NCBI RefSeq assembly: GCF_019649055.1
Contig: NW_026570288.1
Span: 620,001-684,000 of the forward strand
Source of the DNA: Paramacrobiotus metropolitanus
Lineage: Eukaryota > Tardigrada > Eutardigrada > Parachela > Macrobiotidae
Direction: 5' to 3'
DNA: 64,000 nucleotides
Shown here: positions 11,827 through 25,840 of the stretch, one piece after another
Position numbering within the stretch: the first letter of the stretch is position 1
How the letters are laid out: every line of letters begins with the position of its first letter
Made by a program: the position numbers and the translations under genes
The notes under the pieces: model-generated
The model's database searches: none
What the model saw: the letters and a program-made list of their open reading frames with translations, nothing else
Told to the model about the DNA's origin: nothing

Positions 11827-14800
11827 TCACTTGGCCCCACCCGCCTGGACGCCGGCCGCGCCGTTCCCGCCGCCGCCCGTGCCCGGCCTCCCCAGCTTCT
11901 TGGTGCGCTTCTTCCGCCGCTTGAAACAGCAGCACTTCACCTCGTGATCACTGACATCCGTCTCCACGCCGCCGCCGCGGGCGATGGGCGTGTTACTCTG
12001 GCCCCCGGTGGGATCGTCCCCGCCCACCAGCGCCCCGTCCGTCGAGTTCATCACCTGCACACTGCCGCCGGGGGTGGGCAGCGTCTGCCCGGCCGGGCCG
12101 AGGGTCTGTGTGCTCTGTTTGGCCGTGGCGTTCTGGTTCTCCAGCTGCCAGGTAGAGCCTTTTAATCCGGCGGGTTGGCTGTTTTTCTGGGTGCCGCCGG
12201 ATGTGCGGCTGGCCGCTTCGGCCTGCTGCTGGGCGGCGGCTTGTTGTTTGGCATTCCAGTCGAACTCCAGGTCGTCCTTGTAGCCCATCCGGTGGTAGAG
12301 ATCCAGGAAGAGCCGGCGCAGGTAGTCGTAGTCGGGGGTTTCGAAGAAGTCCAGACGGCGCGCGTAACGGAGGTAGATGGCGAACTCCTCCGGGTAGCCG
12401 TCGCACAGGGATTCCACGGGGGTGGCACGTTTGGTGTCGCCGATCTTCTGGTAGCGCTCCTTCAGGGTGTCGGCCTTGAGGCCCTGCCACGGGAGGGAGC
12501 CGCGGAGGAAGTACATGAACATGTGCCCGAGGGCCTCCAAATCATCACGCCGCGATTGCTCTGCAACAACATTAACAACATTCTTGTATTAGAACTAGTA
12601 ACAGGAACATGAAGTGCGTATACTTCTACCTTTACTTAACTTAAATTAATAAAAATATAATTTGCAAATCTTTTTGATTTGGCAGCTATGATTAGTGATT
12701 ACGTAGTCCATATTAATTTAAATGAGAAACAAATACTGCGCAGAATGTACAATATGTATTAAAGATAACACAGACTACTAAAATCAAAAGTTTTACCAAC
12801 CAAGGCATTCAATTTTAAAGTACGCAACATGTAAACTGAATGCTGGAATAAAAAAATTGGTCTGAATAATTATAGTATTTGATCTCAAATTAATTACCAC
12901 AGTACAACACTGGATCTTACGCACGTAAATGATTCTTAATCCTTATAGTCATTTTGTCTGCACTCGTATAATTTCTTCTTTTAAAAATTACAACCTGACT
13001 CAGCATTATCAACCTATTAATTCATAACGAAGTTATTAAAAGCGCTGCAGTCATTCTTGTTGACATGGTTGACTGATTAAATTACCACAAGTTCGTAATA
13101 ATTAGTGCTCATCTACGAGGTACATTATAAAGATAGTTAATGGTAAATTTTATTTATTGTAACGTTATTTACTGTAACACCGCACTGCACAGCTGGTTGA
13201 GTTTGCAAACCGTTGTAAATGACTAACAGTTAACCCATTCTATACAAACCAATTAAAAGTATATTAACGGTATTAACTGACGTGAGAAATCGTAGTACAG
13301 CGGATACAGAAGTCGCAACTACTACAGCCAGTCATGTGCCTACGACAAAAAAACTGATAATGCAATCAATGCATTCGATTACTGAATACAAAAGAAATAA
13401 ATTTTTTGCTATAAAATAAATTAGATGTTCTATCCCCAATCAGAGAAAGGTTTTATATTTTACCGGAAAAGTTGTAAACACAAGAAATTTTTATTAGGCG
13501 ATACGGTGTCAGCATCACATGCAAACAACGACAGACACGCATGTCATTATTGCCGCAGACGTCAATAGGAAAACGCGTTTTTACCATGCGTTTCATTCAC
13601 TTCGTATGCTTTTCGAAAAAGCTGCCAGCCAAACACCGCACGCCATGGCTGCGGCACACACACTCTTGTCAAAAGACCACTCTTTTACGAACCACTCACA
13701 AATCATAGCGCAAATTGTTCGGCTTGGATGCCCGCCAACAGTGGCTTTTTTATTTCGTCGGATTACGTCGAAATATTGACGCCAACAACAAGAACCCGAA
13801 TGCGCACACCGCGCCGATCACGCAACGTCATCGTAATCATATGAAAAACTACAGCTGTAAAAATACACTGCAATGTTATCGTTAAAAACCTTCCATGGTT
13901 TCTCCCTCTGATTACGCATACCGATGACATTTATTATTAGAATACAATAAAAATATATAAAAAATTAAAAAAGGCACCACCAAAATTTTCGCACACAAAA
14001 TCAAAAATTCTTCTTATTTTTAAAATCATACAAAAAATAATAAATATATAATTCTCGAATGAAGCAGTTCTGAAAATCGCTAACTAACATATCCACAACT
14101 TTTCATCTTCGCAGAACAAAAAACTGGAATATATCCAGCACAAAATTTTCTTTTAATAGCGATGCATGATGATAAATCAGACTAGTCATTACAGTACGTA
14201 CAGAGTCAACAGTAACCGGAAAAATCTATTAGCAACCCGTATTTATATCTGCGTCTCTGAAACCCATGCTTTTTTCTTCCCGGCCCGTATTTGTGTGCGT
14301 CTCCCGTCGCCTCAGCATGGCACTGCAGGCAGCAATTAAGCACATTACGCCAGCCAACTCCACAGTCGTAAATAATGTTTCGGCTGCCGATGGGCACAAA
14401 TTCAATTTAAACCATCCACTACGGATAATAAGGGTAAGCACGCACAGCAGGCTCTTCCACGAAAACAATCAAACGCTATCGCAGGAGCTGGCTGGTGTTT
14501 TATAAGACCAATCAAATGAATCAAATCGTAAGCCGATTATTTTTCACATATCATTTTACACAAATATTTAAATTATTACAGTTCTATATCCGTTTAAAAA
14601 TAAAATATACATACTTTAGCTCGCTTGCAAAAAAATACAAAAAGGAAAAAAATTACTCAACGAAATTATTTTTTAGATATTGCAAAAATACTCGTAGTTA
14701 ATGGACAAAAAATCTTGCCAGCAAAAACATTCAGCTGGATTAATGGGAAATAAACTTATTTAACGAAAATGAAATTGTACATTAAACTAAATCAAATTTT

Positions 14801-17800
14801 AATATTGTAAGATTAATTAATGTGCAAAAAATCTCATTAGAAAAAAATCTCGCCAGCAAGAAAGTTTAACTGGAAAGCGAGAGAATTAACCGATTGTAAA
14901 TATAGCAAAAATAATGACGACTTCAGACTTTGAGCCACTCTCAGCCAGTAAAACTAATAAAAATCGTTTCCTTCGAACAATAGCATGCAAGTGCAAGAAC
15001 ACGCGCTTTTTGACCTTGAGAAGCCAGCGTAAAAATCAGCTGACGTCAGCCAGACATGTCTTGTACATCGATTGCATTCTTCAGCTTCGCGGAAAGGCAG
15101 CAAAACTGGCACAGACAAGTGCCCGGTCGCATCGGAAGCCGCGACACTTGGCCCGGAAATCTACCAACCAGAGTGTAATATTCCATCCGCTGAACATGTA
15201 CTGGGCCCTGCTCCAACTCAATGGCGATTCAAGAGGACACTGAACAATCCTCTTTGTTATCAATGATTGCTCCCAATGTTCAAAAAATACCACCTTCTCA
15301 ATGGGTTTCATTCAGTGATTTTCGAGGGCTCATTTAAGTAAATATTTGAACTCGACCGAACTATAATGCAATAAAGAAAATTGCAAAAAACCTCGCGTGA
15401 AAGCTTTTTTCCTACCGAAAACGGAGAAATGCATTAAAATCAATGCTCGACTCCTCATCTAGCAAATTTACAAGTATCATTTCAGCAAACAAACGCTCCT
15501 TCGTGAAACAAGCTCCAAAAAATTTTCAACAGATCCGAGAAACTGATTAACACAAATTATCAACCTATTCGTTTAAAATCAAAACTAAAATATTCGTTTT
15601 ATAAAAAAGATAAAACGATGACTGAGCATCTATGAAACTACACATAAAATGCTTCACGATTCTCGTTTTAAGCCACAGATCATCTATCACGAAACTGAAT
15701 TATTCGAAAAACGAATACAAATAATAATAAAAACGTATGAAAATTGTCACAACAAAAGATTTCTGAAAATGAGAAATTATTACAAAATGTCACGAAAAGG
15801 TTAAAAAATTCTCATACTTGAAAATTTAGCACACATTAAACGCAACCGATCAGCCACCGCAGTAGTACAGTATTACTGTAACACAAACGCTCATTTTACA
15901 ACGATCAACGGAATATATTCGAAATACAATACTCATAAAACGAAGAAAAAAAGGCGGATGAAAAAGCGTTTTCAGATCAAACCGGAAGTCAACTGTCAGC
16001 CACTTTCCACCCACCCACCTTTGCCCATGTGGGTATTAATGCTCATGTAGCGTGCCGTGCCGGTGAGGGATTTGTGCTCCCGGTAGGGAATATGGCGCTG
16101 CGTATCGGGATCAATGTATTCCTTGGCCAGACCGAAGTCCACCACGTGGATACTGGTGTGCTTCTTGTTGGACTGCCGGCCAATGAGGAAGTTCTCCGGC
16201 TTGACGTCGCGGTAGATGAGATGCTTGCCGTGAATGTACTCCATCCGCGACAGCAGCTGGACGGCCAGCATCAGGACCGTCTTCAGGGAGAATTTCCGAT
16301 CACACAGGTCGAACAGGTCCTCCAACGACGGACCCAACAGCTCCATCACCAGGGCATTGTACTTGCCGCACGGGCCAAAGTAGTAGACTTTCGGTATGCC
16401 CTCTGCAAAATACAAATCAGTACGAATATTAAACGAAATTTTCTCAAAGTGCAATTTATTCTGAACAACATCCAACGAAAATTCTATAATTAATTTGTTT
16501 TTTTTTAAAAATCTATTCCAGAACTGATTCTTTTTGCCTGCTACGCATTTTCAAAATTTAAAAAAACTGTTTTAGACTTACAGTACAGTAAACAATGGAC
16601 AATATTTTCCATAAAACTCAATACACTTTAATTTTTTAAACATAATTTATTTTCAACTATATTAAATAAAATTAACTAATCAACTAAATTTCAAAATTCT
16701 GTCAGAACTAATCCTTTTTGTCTGCTGCAAATGTTCAGATTCAAACGATATTTTTTATTTACAACGAAGAGCTATATTTTTCATAAACATTTTAAATCCG
16801 CTTCAATGGCCGCTAAAATTAGCACTATTTTCACAAGTATGGTGCGATCAATTGCAAAACCTTTCCCTTTCTCGATTGTTTACAGCTTTTCTTCGTTCGA
16901 CATTTTCTTTCCCAATCGATACGATCCGCCCAGAGCCTAAAATACTCTTTTAACCGAAAAAATCCCTCAATGGACGAGCGTCATAAATCCGTTGCTGGCA
17001 AATGCCTTTTCCAAATTTCATTACGCTATACAAATTATTTACTGGCATTTTTAGTCACACGTCGCTACCAATCCATCACACATATTTGCTCTACAAATTC
17101 CCCCAAATTAAATAACAGCGCAGTCGACGCACACCATGCGCATGGGTTCCGCCGACTATTGCGTAGATGGAACAAGCTCATTTTCCATGCGATTCCTTCA
17201 CGCCAGTCTGCACCAGCCATCAGTCACCGATCCACAGCCAGAAATATTTCCCATTAAGGGGGGCTACGGTCAATATCTATTTATGGAGATGGTAGAAATA
17301 TTTCATAACGACATTTTCATACATCAAAATAACCCAACCACGCAAAATGTCGATTTGTTCACCAATTACAGCCAATCTTACACCGTCAGGAATTTTTACT
17401 GCAATCTCGCATTTTTCAAGAATAAAGCAGCAGTGGATATCGAAAGGCAGACAACGTGTTAAGCCGCTAAATACAAAATTCGAAAAATAATTACAAGAAT
17501 TACTTATTGTTAGCCAAAATTATTTTGCAACAACAGACAAAATAATAAAATTAATTTTACATATGCGGACTTCTCGTTTTTTTTCGAACTGATCCAGCAG
17601 GGCCTTCGTCGTATCACTAATTTGAACCTTCAATCCTGCCAAGACAGTTTAATTAGGTTTACAGTTGACTTCTTTTAATTCAGTATTTCCTTTTAGTTTA
17701 TTATTTTAGACCAAACGTACAAAACTTTTTCGACGCTCCAGAAAATTACCTTCATTATGAGTATCACTTCTCCAGTTTCCCTAAATGAAATTTTTAACCC

Positions 17801-18998
17801 ACCCAAATTCAGCGCGGCACATTCAACCCTGCCCAGAAAAACCAAGCCTAATCTTCCCGCAACCGGCGAAAAGTAAAACCACACAGAGCCGCACCCAGCG
17901 GAAATAATCCCCCAAGAGAACCGCATACACATCCCCGTGATTAGGCGGCAACAGTGCCGGCTGACAAAGTACCACCTGCGGCCAACTGCGGCTGATCATT
18001 AGCCGGCGACACACAAGCCGTAAATAACGGGATAGCCACTCGGCTGTGTCCCACATGACCGCCGGATTCGTCTTAACATCCTCCCCTTCTTCAAACAACA
18101 TCCGATTGGAACAACAGAACAAATGTAAAAAACACCATGTATGTCGTTTCCTGCTTGCATTAGCGACTACTTAATCATTACTTTTATGGTGCTTCTACCA
18201 GAAAATCTTGTAAAAATTAAGCACTAGTGTAAACGTTTCTGGTAATACCGAACCCAATAATCTGAATCCTCTAAACAAAATAAATTTTAGTTGTAATGAA
18301 ACTCTTGAAAATTTCTCTAAAACTGGCACGCTTCTTAAATAATAGCTTGGGTGGGTTTTCCAGGCGAAAAAAATTAATTTAAGTTATTTACCTGCAAACA
18401 ACATTTGCAATGCTACATAAATACGTACAGGTAAAAATACGTAATAAAAATCGAAACCGGATTAATACAACAAAAACATTTAAAAACAGATGTTTTAAAA
18501 CCACTGGAACAATTATCTCCACCAAAAAATTGCATTCGAAAACACATTCAAAAAAATAAATCCAAAAAATCCGAAACTTTGAAAATAAATCAACGTACAG
18601 CAAACCAAATACTTACCTTGAGATCCGAGTAATTTATAGAAGCGATACTCCAGATGCAGCTGCGGCGCCTTGGTCTTCATGGGCTCCAGCTTGATGGCCA
18701 CGTGCTCGTTATTGTACAGATTCTTCCCCAGCCGCAGCTCCCCAAAATTACCCGATCCAATCTTCTTGCCCACCCGGAAATTGGGCCCGACCATCATGAC
18801 GGCCGTGGAGGCCGCCCCGCCCGCCTGATTGGCGGCCGCCGCCGTCCCGCCCGGGGCCGCCGTACCCCCGCGGGGGGCACTCATGGCGGCGCTGGTGGAG
18901 GATTTGTTTTTGGCCACGTTCCCTGCTTTGGCTGCTGCTTTACTATTCTCACCACCATCCACGCCCTCGCGCTCCGTCTCCGATCCTTTCCGGACCAT
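11827..18998 (-). CDS. CSNK1G: Casein kinase 1 gamma
   Basis: Three exons: 18617-18998, 16019-16402 and 11827-12560, joined by introns of 2,214 and 3,458 bases. All junctions are phase 1 with good GT/AG signals, giving 499 residues. The chosen start is ATG 18998, the first after an in-frame stop. Residues 1-60 are Ala/Gly/Lys-rich. The kinase follows: glycine loop GSGNFGE, catalytic Lys in [15 protein letters not shown] catalytic loop, DFGLAKEY, and the CK1 signature [10 protein letters not shown]. The C-terminus has [14 protein letters not shown], the palmitoylated Cys cluster with basic residues that anchors the gamma class to the plasma membrane and separates it from CK1 alpha/delta. The family phosphorylates LRP6 in Wnt signalling and acts in membrane traffic. 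The kinase core looks intact and expressed; the long introns are AT-rich without recognised elements. Confidence 0.93.
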
Positions 18999-21900
18999 AA
19001 CCTGTCGCACCACGCACTAGTCCGTGATGTGTGTGTTGGGAAATGCGCGGATTACGGGGGAAAACGGAGGCGCTGTGTGATAAATACCCCGGCTGATCCC
19101 GCAACACACACAACGATATCACAATTTCCCCGGATATATCACAACCGAAACACAAGGAGGATTAATAAATAACGGGTATGAGGCCTATTAGGAACCGGGT
19201 AACAGGCAAATAATGCGGAGGTTTACTGGGAAATAAATAAGTCGGGATCAGGCCATCGCACTCCGCACCCTGAAAAAAAAATCAGTCTGTTAATCATATT
19301 AACACGCAAAATTTAATACAGCATTCTGCAATATTTTGAGTCTCAACTAGGCGCACCTCAACCGCAATTGGCACGTTCACAAAAATTAGCGAAAACCCAG
19401 AAACTTATCACATATTCTTATTTTACTCTCGAGCATTTATTTTTTGCTTATTTATCACATCTTATTTTTTGCTTTTATTTAAAAATACTAAGTAGTCCAT
19501 TTTACGGTTTGGTTGTAAAAACTGTAAAACATGAATAAACTTAAATCACAGTCAGCTACTGTAAGCCGGTTTCCCGTAATTATGAAAATCTGGTAAATAA
19601 TTCAGTTGAGCTGCTTGAAAGGAAGTTATTCCTCGAAAAATCCATATTTTAAATCTCCCACTCTTTTTAAGATCGCATACTGTACGTAGCTCTATTTCTT
19701 CACGCTTTACATAATCGATAGCCAAGCGCAACGTGTCCGTCAAACATAAATCAATATGTGCACAACTCATAAAAAATTTAAATCCTTCAATTCCCAAGTG
19801 CATACAATGTTACTTTGCATAAAATATACGAATGCATTGATCCAGGCGGTGTTTAGTTAATCTCTCCATTAAATCCTAAACAGCACCGCTAGGAAACCGA
19901 AGTATAAACTCTTTCACAATTTAAAAAACTTAACAAAATCGACAAGATAAAATTTTAAACAGTTAAAAAATTATACAGCCTTATCCTTTACCGGAAACAA
20001 ATTCTGCCAGCAGAAATATATAATCCGCAAACTCATTAAAAATATAATATGGCAAGAAAGTGTACATACTGGCAAATACGCTCTGGAATAACTGTTTTGC
20101 ACCGAAAAGCGAAAAACAGACAAAATCTCGAAAATATCTCGACACATCCATCAACAAACAGCCAGCAGGGTGCCTGTGCTGAAATGTTTACACACGCCCG
20201 CAGTCGAGCGAGGAAGCGGCGGACTGCACCGCCGCAAACCCGACACACACACAACACATACGCCGTACGTACACGAAGAAAATCAAAAATCCATTATGCT
20301 GATAATTATTATATGGCTTAAACACACCGGCTAGAATCAATACACACATATATTCCTATCAAACAACTGATACGAAGAACCGGCTGGCTCGCTTCACCGA
20401 TAGAGAAAGAAAAAACCGACTTATCAAATACGTGGAAAATTAATCTTCCGGCTAAATACCAGTGCGGGTACTCTCGCGAATGCCAAGCCAGCAACACTGG
20501 TAACCTGATAGGGCTGACAATGCACGCATGCAATTAATTTCCCGGGGTAATCTTAAATGGGACGATTTTGCATTAACATGCGTTAGAAATTCGATACCGT
20601 ATGCCCATTTCCGTTATAATTTTCCAGTATCACCCAATACAACACTGAATAAAAAGAAGGAAACTTTAGACGCGTGCGCGTTTACCTGTATCTAGAAATG
20701 TAAAATTATTATCAGGGACTAATAAACAGCAAGATTGACTTTGAAAAACCTTCCACAAAAACAAAACACTGCAATTAAAATGATCAGCTTATGACCGGCA
20801 CTCAAGTTGCATAATCCAGCACATAAAAATTGTAATAAATTTTACAGTTTACGTAACACACCTCAGAAATTGTCGCAAAAACGGCAGAAGGAATAATAAA
20901 AAAGTCAAAAGCTTGTAGAAATAAATTTAAAATAATTTCTGTATTCGCTGAATTGTTCATGCTTTACTTCCGGTTATAGTTTCATTTTCTTATTAATAAT
21001 AAAATGGAAATTAAAAAATCTGTTAAAGACCAATCCCATTCCATTTCAAGAAAATCTTGCAGCATAATACTGCCAAATCTGTTTTCAACCCAGCAAATCC
21101 ATCCCCATCCCGTTCCCAGTAAATCCTTTGTTGAGATCTTTAAAGAAAACAGAAGACCCTCACCCGCGTCTGTGGGCGCTGCGTAGGAAAGACAAAAAAT
21201 CGATCGATCTTGACAGTGCAATCATCCAGTCAACGTGGTGCCGCTGTTGGCCCACAAGGCCCCGCACACAACGCGCTATCGAGCCTCAACAACAGCAGGT
21301 CTCTTACGTCGCTGCTGACTGCCAACGATCAAAGTGTACATTACCCGGCAGTAACACGCTTCCACCTGCTCAACGCGCGCACTCTACCCGGATTAACCCG
21401 CAACAAGGAGCCAACCGGAAATGAATTTCAATTGCCCTTCAGCCCAACACCACGACCAAAACAAAGAAAAAAACGCTCTCCCAATCTGACCGGCATCGCA
21501 CTTTAAGCCGTACAAAGTGAGAATCGGCCTCCGCGGATGACTTCCGCATGCGCCTTTTTAAAACGCAGAAAAAACAGAAAAAAAATTTTCTCAAAAATTG
21601 CATCACGTTCGGGCGGAAAAGGAGACCGAGAGTCACTCCCGAATCCGATTAATTATTTAAATACATATGCACTCTGCATGCATACCCTATGTACGATATA
21701 ATTTCATTGTAACATAAAGTCATAAACTGCTAGAATAAACATTGCGTAACACTATAAAAATGAAATCAGAATCCTTAAAATAATAGTATTATAATACAAA
21801 GTTACAAACAGAGTTAATCTTTAGGCTCAAGAAATTAAAATGTAAATCGCTACAAATCATGAGCGCAATACAAGCTCGAATACATAAAAAGAACATTTTT

Positions 21901-23599
21901 TAAAGGACTTGTTAATTTTAATCAAAAATGCATGCATTTAAAATCAGCCCAGGCAGGAATAATTCCGCGAACTATTCGACCAGCATGTACAGTTTACACG
22001 TAAATAAATCCGATAAAAATCGGACAGGACCAACAGACGTCAAAACAGCGAGCAACTGGACGATCGTATCATTCACGATGAGCAGCATATTTGCACCTAT
22101 TCATATTCACTCTCTTGAAGTCTCTTCCGTCTGCTCAGGTAACCTTCGAAGGGCCTTTAGCTTCAACAAAGAGAAATGATGTCACTGATGAATTCATAGC
22201 GATGCTAATGCAGATAATCATTTTATGACTGCACCTCTACGACAACCATGGAGACACAATTTCCAATACAAGATCCTAGAAAATGTAGCTAAATAATTAA
22301 TTATTCATCGAAAACTAAAATAATTTAAACTGCCACATTTTTCCCTACGTCAATATTGTCGATAATTTCATAATCCTCGAATGTCCAATTTCGAAACAAG
22401 ATCCGAAACGATTTTCAGATATTTTTCTAATTAAGAATTTAAGATATTGATTAGGTAATAATAATAAAATTTTATTATATACCCGCTTTCTAGCAGACAT
22501 AGCTGATTTACCACGAGCAACTAAAGTATCACTCATTTCCACAACAAAATCAGTGCCAAATTGTTTAGAAAATTGCTGTAAAAAATACCATTACTGGTTA
22601 CCATAAATATAATCTGCAATTTAACAGCGACAGCTGACTAAGCTTAAACTTTAGATATCAATTAATAATCATGCCCTCTTGGCTCTGCGTTCGTTTATTA
22701 ACTGCGTTTCTACACGATAACATTAATAAATAACTACGGTGTACGAGACCATTAAATCGTGTCGTAAGACTCGTAACCCAACGCAGCATTAATCGATGCA
22801 CCACTGAGAAGTTGAGAACTCATCACAGACTGTTTAAAATAATTGCCCCACTTCAACAATCCACCCAAAACGCCTCAACCTGCATTCAAAACATTTACAA
22901 AATATTCTTTATAAATCCAAATTTATTATAAAATTTTTTCTACAAAAAAATAGGAAGTAATTACAAAAATTATAAAAATAATCGATAAATTCAACTGGAA
23001 AATAACCGAAAATTACTCAACTGGGTTCCTCACAAGTTCTTTTCGTCTTCTACTCAACAACCCAATTTCTCGTAGATAGTTTACAAAAACAACAACACAA
23101 AATAATACTTTAATCCATAGCTAGTGAAGCCAGTGCAGTTAAGTACCCTATGAAAGGGACTTTCGATAAAGGCCACAGAAAATCCGTTTCAAGGACGCCT
23201 TTTTCCTGATCAGACGCTGGCCCACATCAAACTCAACGGGCTCCACGATTACACAATAAAATATAAAATTCTGCATTACCTGGCATCAGGCAGTTAATCC
23301 ACAATGGCAGCGTGATGCTATCTCCAGACACAGCGGGCAAAATCCAGCGCAAAAACGGGCATTTTTTATGGAATTTTTTGCAGTTTATCACAAAGCAGCC
23401 TGAGTGAAGCCTGAGCTGTACACCGTCACAATGAAATCAAAATCTGTTAGGAAAGACAAATGTAAAAAGAGTGTTTTGAGTTGTAAAACGAATCAGGGTT
23501 AAAGACGTTTCTGGCAAGCTCCCTTTTTTAGAAACAGAAAAACACGCGTTCCATCCCGCTGGATTAAAATTTTGTGAAAAAAATAATTTAATTTCAGCA
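18999..23599. other. Upstream region of CK1 gamma; no further gene recognised
   Basis: The sequence next to the first CK1 gamma exon is GC-rich and may hold its 5' UTR or promoter, but no TATA box or noncoding exon could be placed. The rest is AT-rich with short frames only. Short CA-rich tracts occur near 20230-20250. Confidence 0.4.
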
Positions 23600-24016
23600 A
23601 ACAGAAATTGCAGTCCGTCTCCTTTGGCTCAGCGCCGAATCACGCTGAATCAGGCAGGAAAAAGCGGAGGCGGGGCCAGACCGTCCGACTCGAACGCAGC
23701 CGACGCCGTACCGCGGACCAACCACGCGACAGTTTTACAGGATTTTTTTCACTTGCGCCATCGCAAGCATTCACCATCCTTACGGCTTCACGGTGTTTGG
23801 AATGGTCTAGTTCGCTGTTGCGTAGCGATCGACAGAAAGACCGACCGTCATATGGTGACTACAACCAAAATGTGGGCGTACCGGTGGCTTGCAGGATTAA
23901 ACACGTTTGCATTGGAATCTATGACGCCCATATCACGCCGTAGAATACTGACCAATCACAACGCACAAAGCACTGCTGGCTACTGCCGGAAGTTGCTTAC
24001 GTATTGTAAATGTTAA
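23600..24016 (+). other. GC-richer open stretch, unclear
   Basis: Two overlapping plus-strand frames (ATGs at 23608 and 23624) are open for 111 and 130 codons in a local GC-rich island. Their products are Arg/Ser-rich, low in hydrophobic residues and match no family I know. An island of this kind could equally be a distal promoter or 5' exon of the CK1 gamma gene. Confidence 0.2.
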
Positions 24017-25840
24017 TTAGATAGGCTGAGTTAAACTCTGATTTTTCATTTTATGTACATGTATTTACAGTATTTTCGTACAATGTATACTCTTTTACAA
24101 TTTAAATAGAAATAAGCTGTCTTTTTATTTCGTACATTAAATATTTGTTGGTTATTAGAACTTTGCGGTATTAAACTTCCCGCAAATGCAGGCCGCTCAA
24201 AACTCAAAAGTACAGCACGTATACACAGTTGTAGCGAAAACCAGTACTCTATAAAATTTACTAGAACTATCACAAGAACGGTTTAATTTCGTTCATTTGA
24301 TTGTGCCCAATTTTTTTATACCTTAAGGACTTACACCTTAATTGGGTAACCTAAAGGAAAGCAGGCGAAATGCCCGTTCACGATCCCAATATATTTTAAT
24401 ACAGTAGTTAGAGACGCCATAGGCTCAGTACTCTGTACAGAAATTTCTGTTAAATTTATCGGTTTCTCCGGCTCTTATATAAATCAGGAGAAAGCCACGA
24501 TAAGTGGGTAAATGTCTAAAATATAGTTTTATAATAAATGATAAAGCGTAGCTTGTTTAATTTGTACAGGCAGGAACACGGCCGAATCTCCGGTCGCAGC
24601 CTGAGACTTTCAAAATTATATATAGTGCAAGCAAGACACACCGATTAGACCAAAATGCCATGGGAGCAGCCAGCATGCGCCACAATTCCAATATTATTCC
24701 CCTTTTATTAACTTTCGACCTGTATTATTTTGGATTAATTGGATGAACCTTTACTTTAATGATACCTTCTGATTACCCGGGTTGCTATAAATCGCGATTC
24801 GTGATTCCTGTCGATTACCGCGCGTAAGGTCACATTGATTGTTTCGCGGAAGGGCTGCATGTGCGGATATTGTGCGCGTGGTGGACATACAATATATGGC
24901 ATTTAATATTATCAGACAAATTAAGAACGATAATTATGTTAATCCACATGATCAATAGGCTCACAGCATGCCAGATAAACGGTTCATTAAACGGTATCGG
25001 TGCCAATGGAATATTATCTTGTTTGTGAAAAATTTAAGTGCTTATATACCATTAGTTCATTACCTTCGAAAACTGCCGCATATTGTAGCAATCGTGTGTG
25101 GAATCGATAATTATAATTATGTTCTACGCTACTCTAAAGTGTGATAAAAAACTGATTGTGCAAGTCGTCAATTAACACGAGTGACCGAGTCCATCGAAAT
25201 AAGAAGCTTCTTAACTGGCGACTGACACTGCACTTTTAAGTGAAACATTTACGCAAAATAATCAGTATTTCTGCATGATAAAGAAATTCAGCAGATGCCA
25301 GTAAGTAATAACTGTGTTACTTGTGCACTCTGTACATTTTGATAACTGACGACTTGTCAGGAAATTTGGCGGCACGGTATGCAGAAGTACGTAGGTTTAA
25401 TTTCATTCCAGTTTTAGCTGATTTGTAATATTAATAATTAGGCCACGGTGTAAAGGATTTCATCTCTTTTATACCGTGGTTAGGTCTATAATAGTAAAAA
25501 TGTTGCATGTACTAATGTACATTAAAGAAAAAGTTCTTGATTTTCAAATGCATAGTCATTTATGATTTCCTAAATCAATAATTTAAATAATTTGTTATTC
25601 TTCGTATCCAGATAAGAAGTAACTTAGAGGTTGATAATGTTACGAAATATACATGTTTGATGTCTGCAGTGCAGTTTTTTGCCGATCGAAACAGTTCACA
25701 TCCCTCTCGTTCTTCAACTTAATCTTTGCAGACAATAGGCAACGTAAATGTGCGTGTGCCGGTATCTGTATGCGCAACCGATATCATTCAGGACAAGCGC
25801 CACAAAGGACAGTAAAGAGAGCCTGTTGTTTCTACCTAGC
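24017..25840. other. Intergenic; probable 3' side of the ITM2-like gene
   Basis: AT-rich, with no supported gene on either strand. The right end should contain the 3' UTR of the minus-strand ITM2-like gene; no clear AATAAA was identified. Confidence 0.35.

Noticed and set aside
11379-11924. A 181-codon plus-strand open frame.
   Set aside because: It lies over the 3' UTR and last exon of CK1 gamma on the other strand. It is Pro/Thr/Ser/Lys-rich only because the plus strand lacks G, and it shows no domain.
11993-12612. Several long frames on both strands antisense to, or out of frame with, the CK1 gamma last exon.
   Set aside because: They are shadows of a GC-rich, well-identified kinase exon.
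23608-24016. An Arg-rich gene in a GC island.
   Set aside because: Two frames are open at once with no splice, domain or start support, so it is listed only as an unclear stretch.
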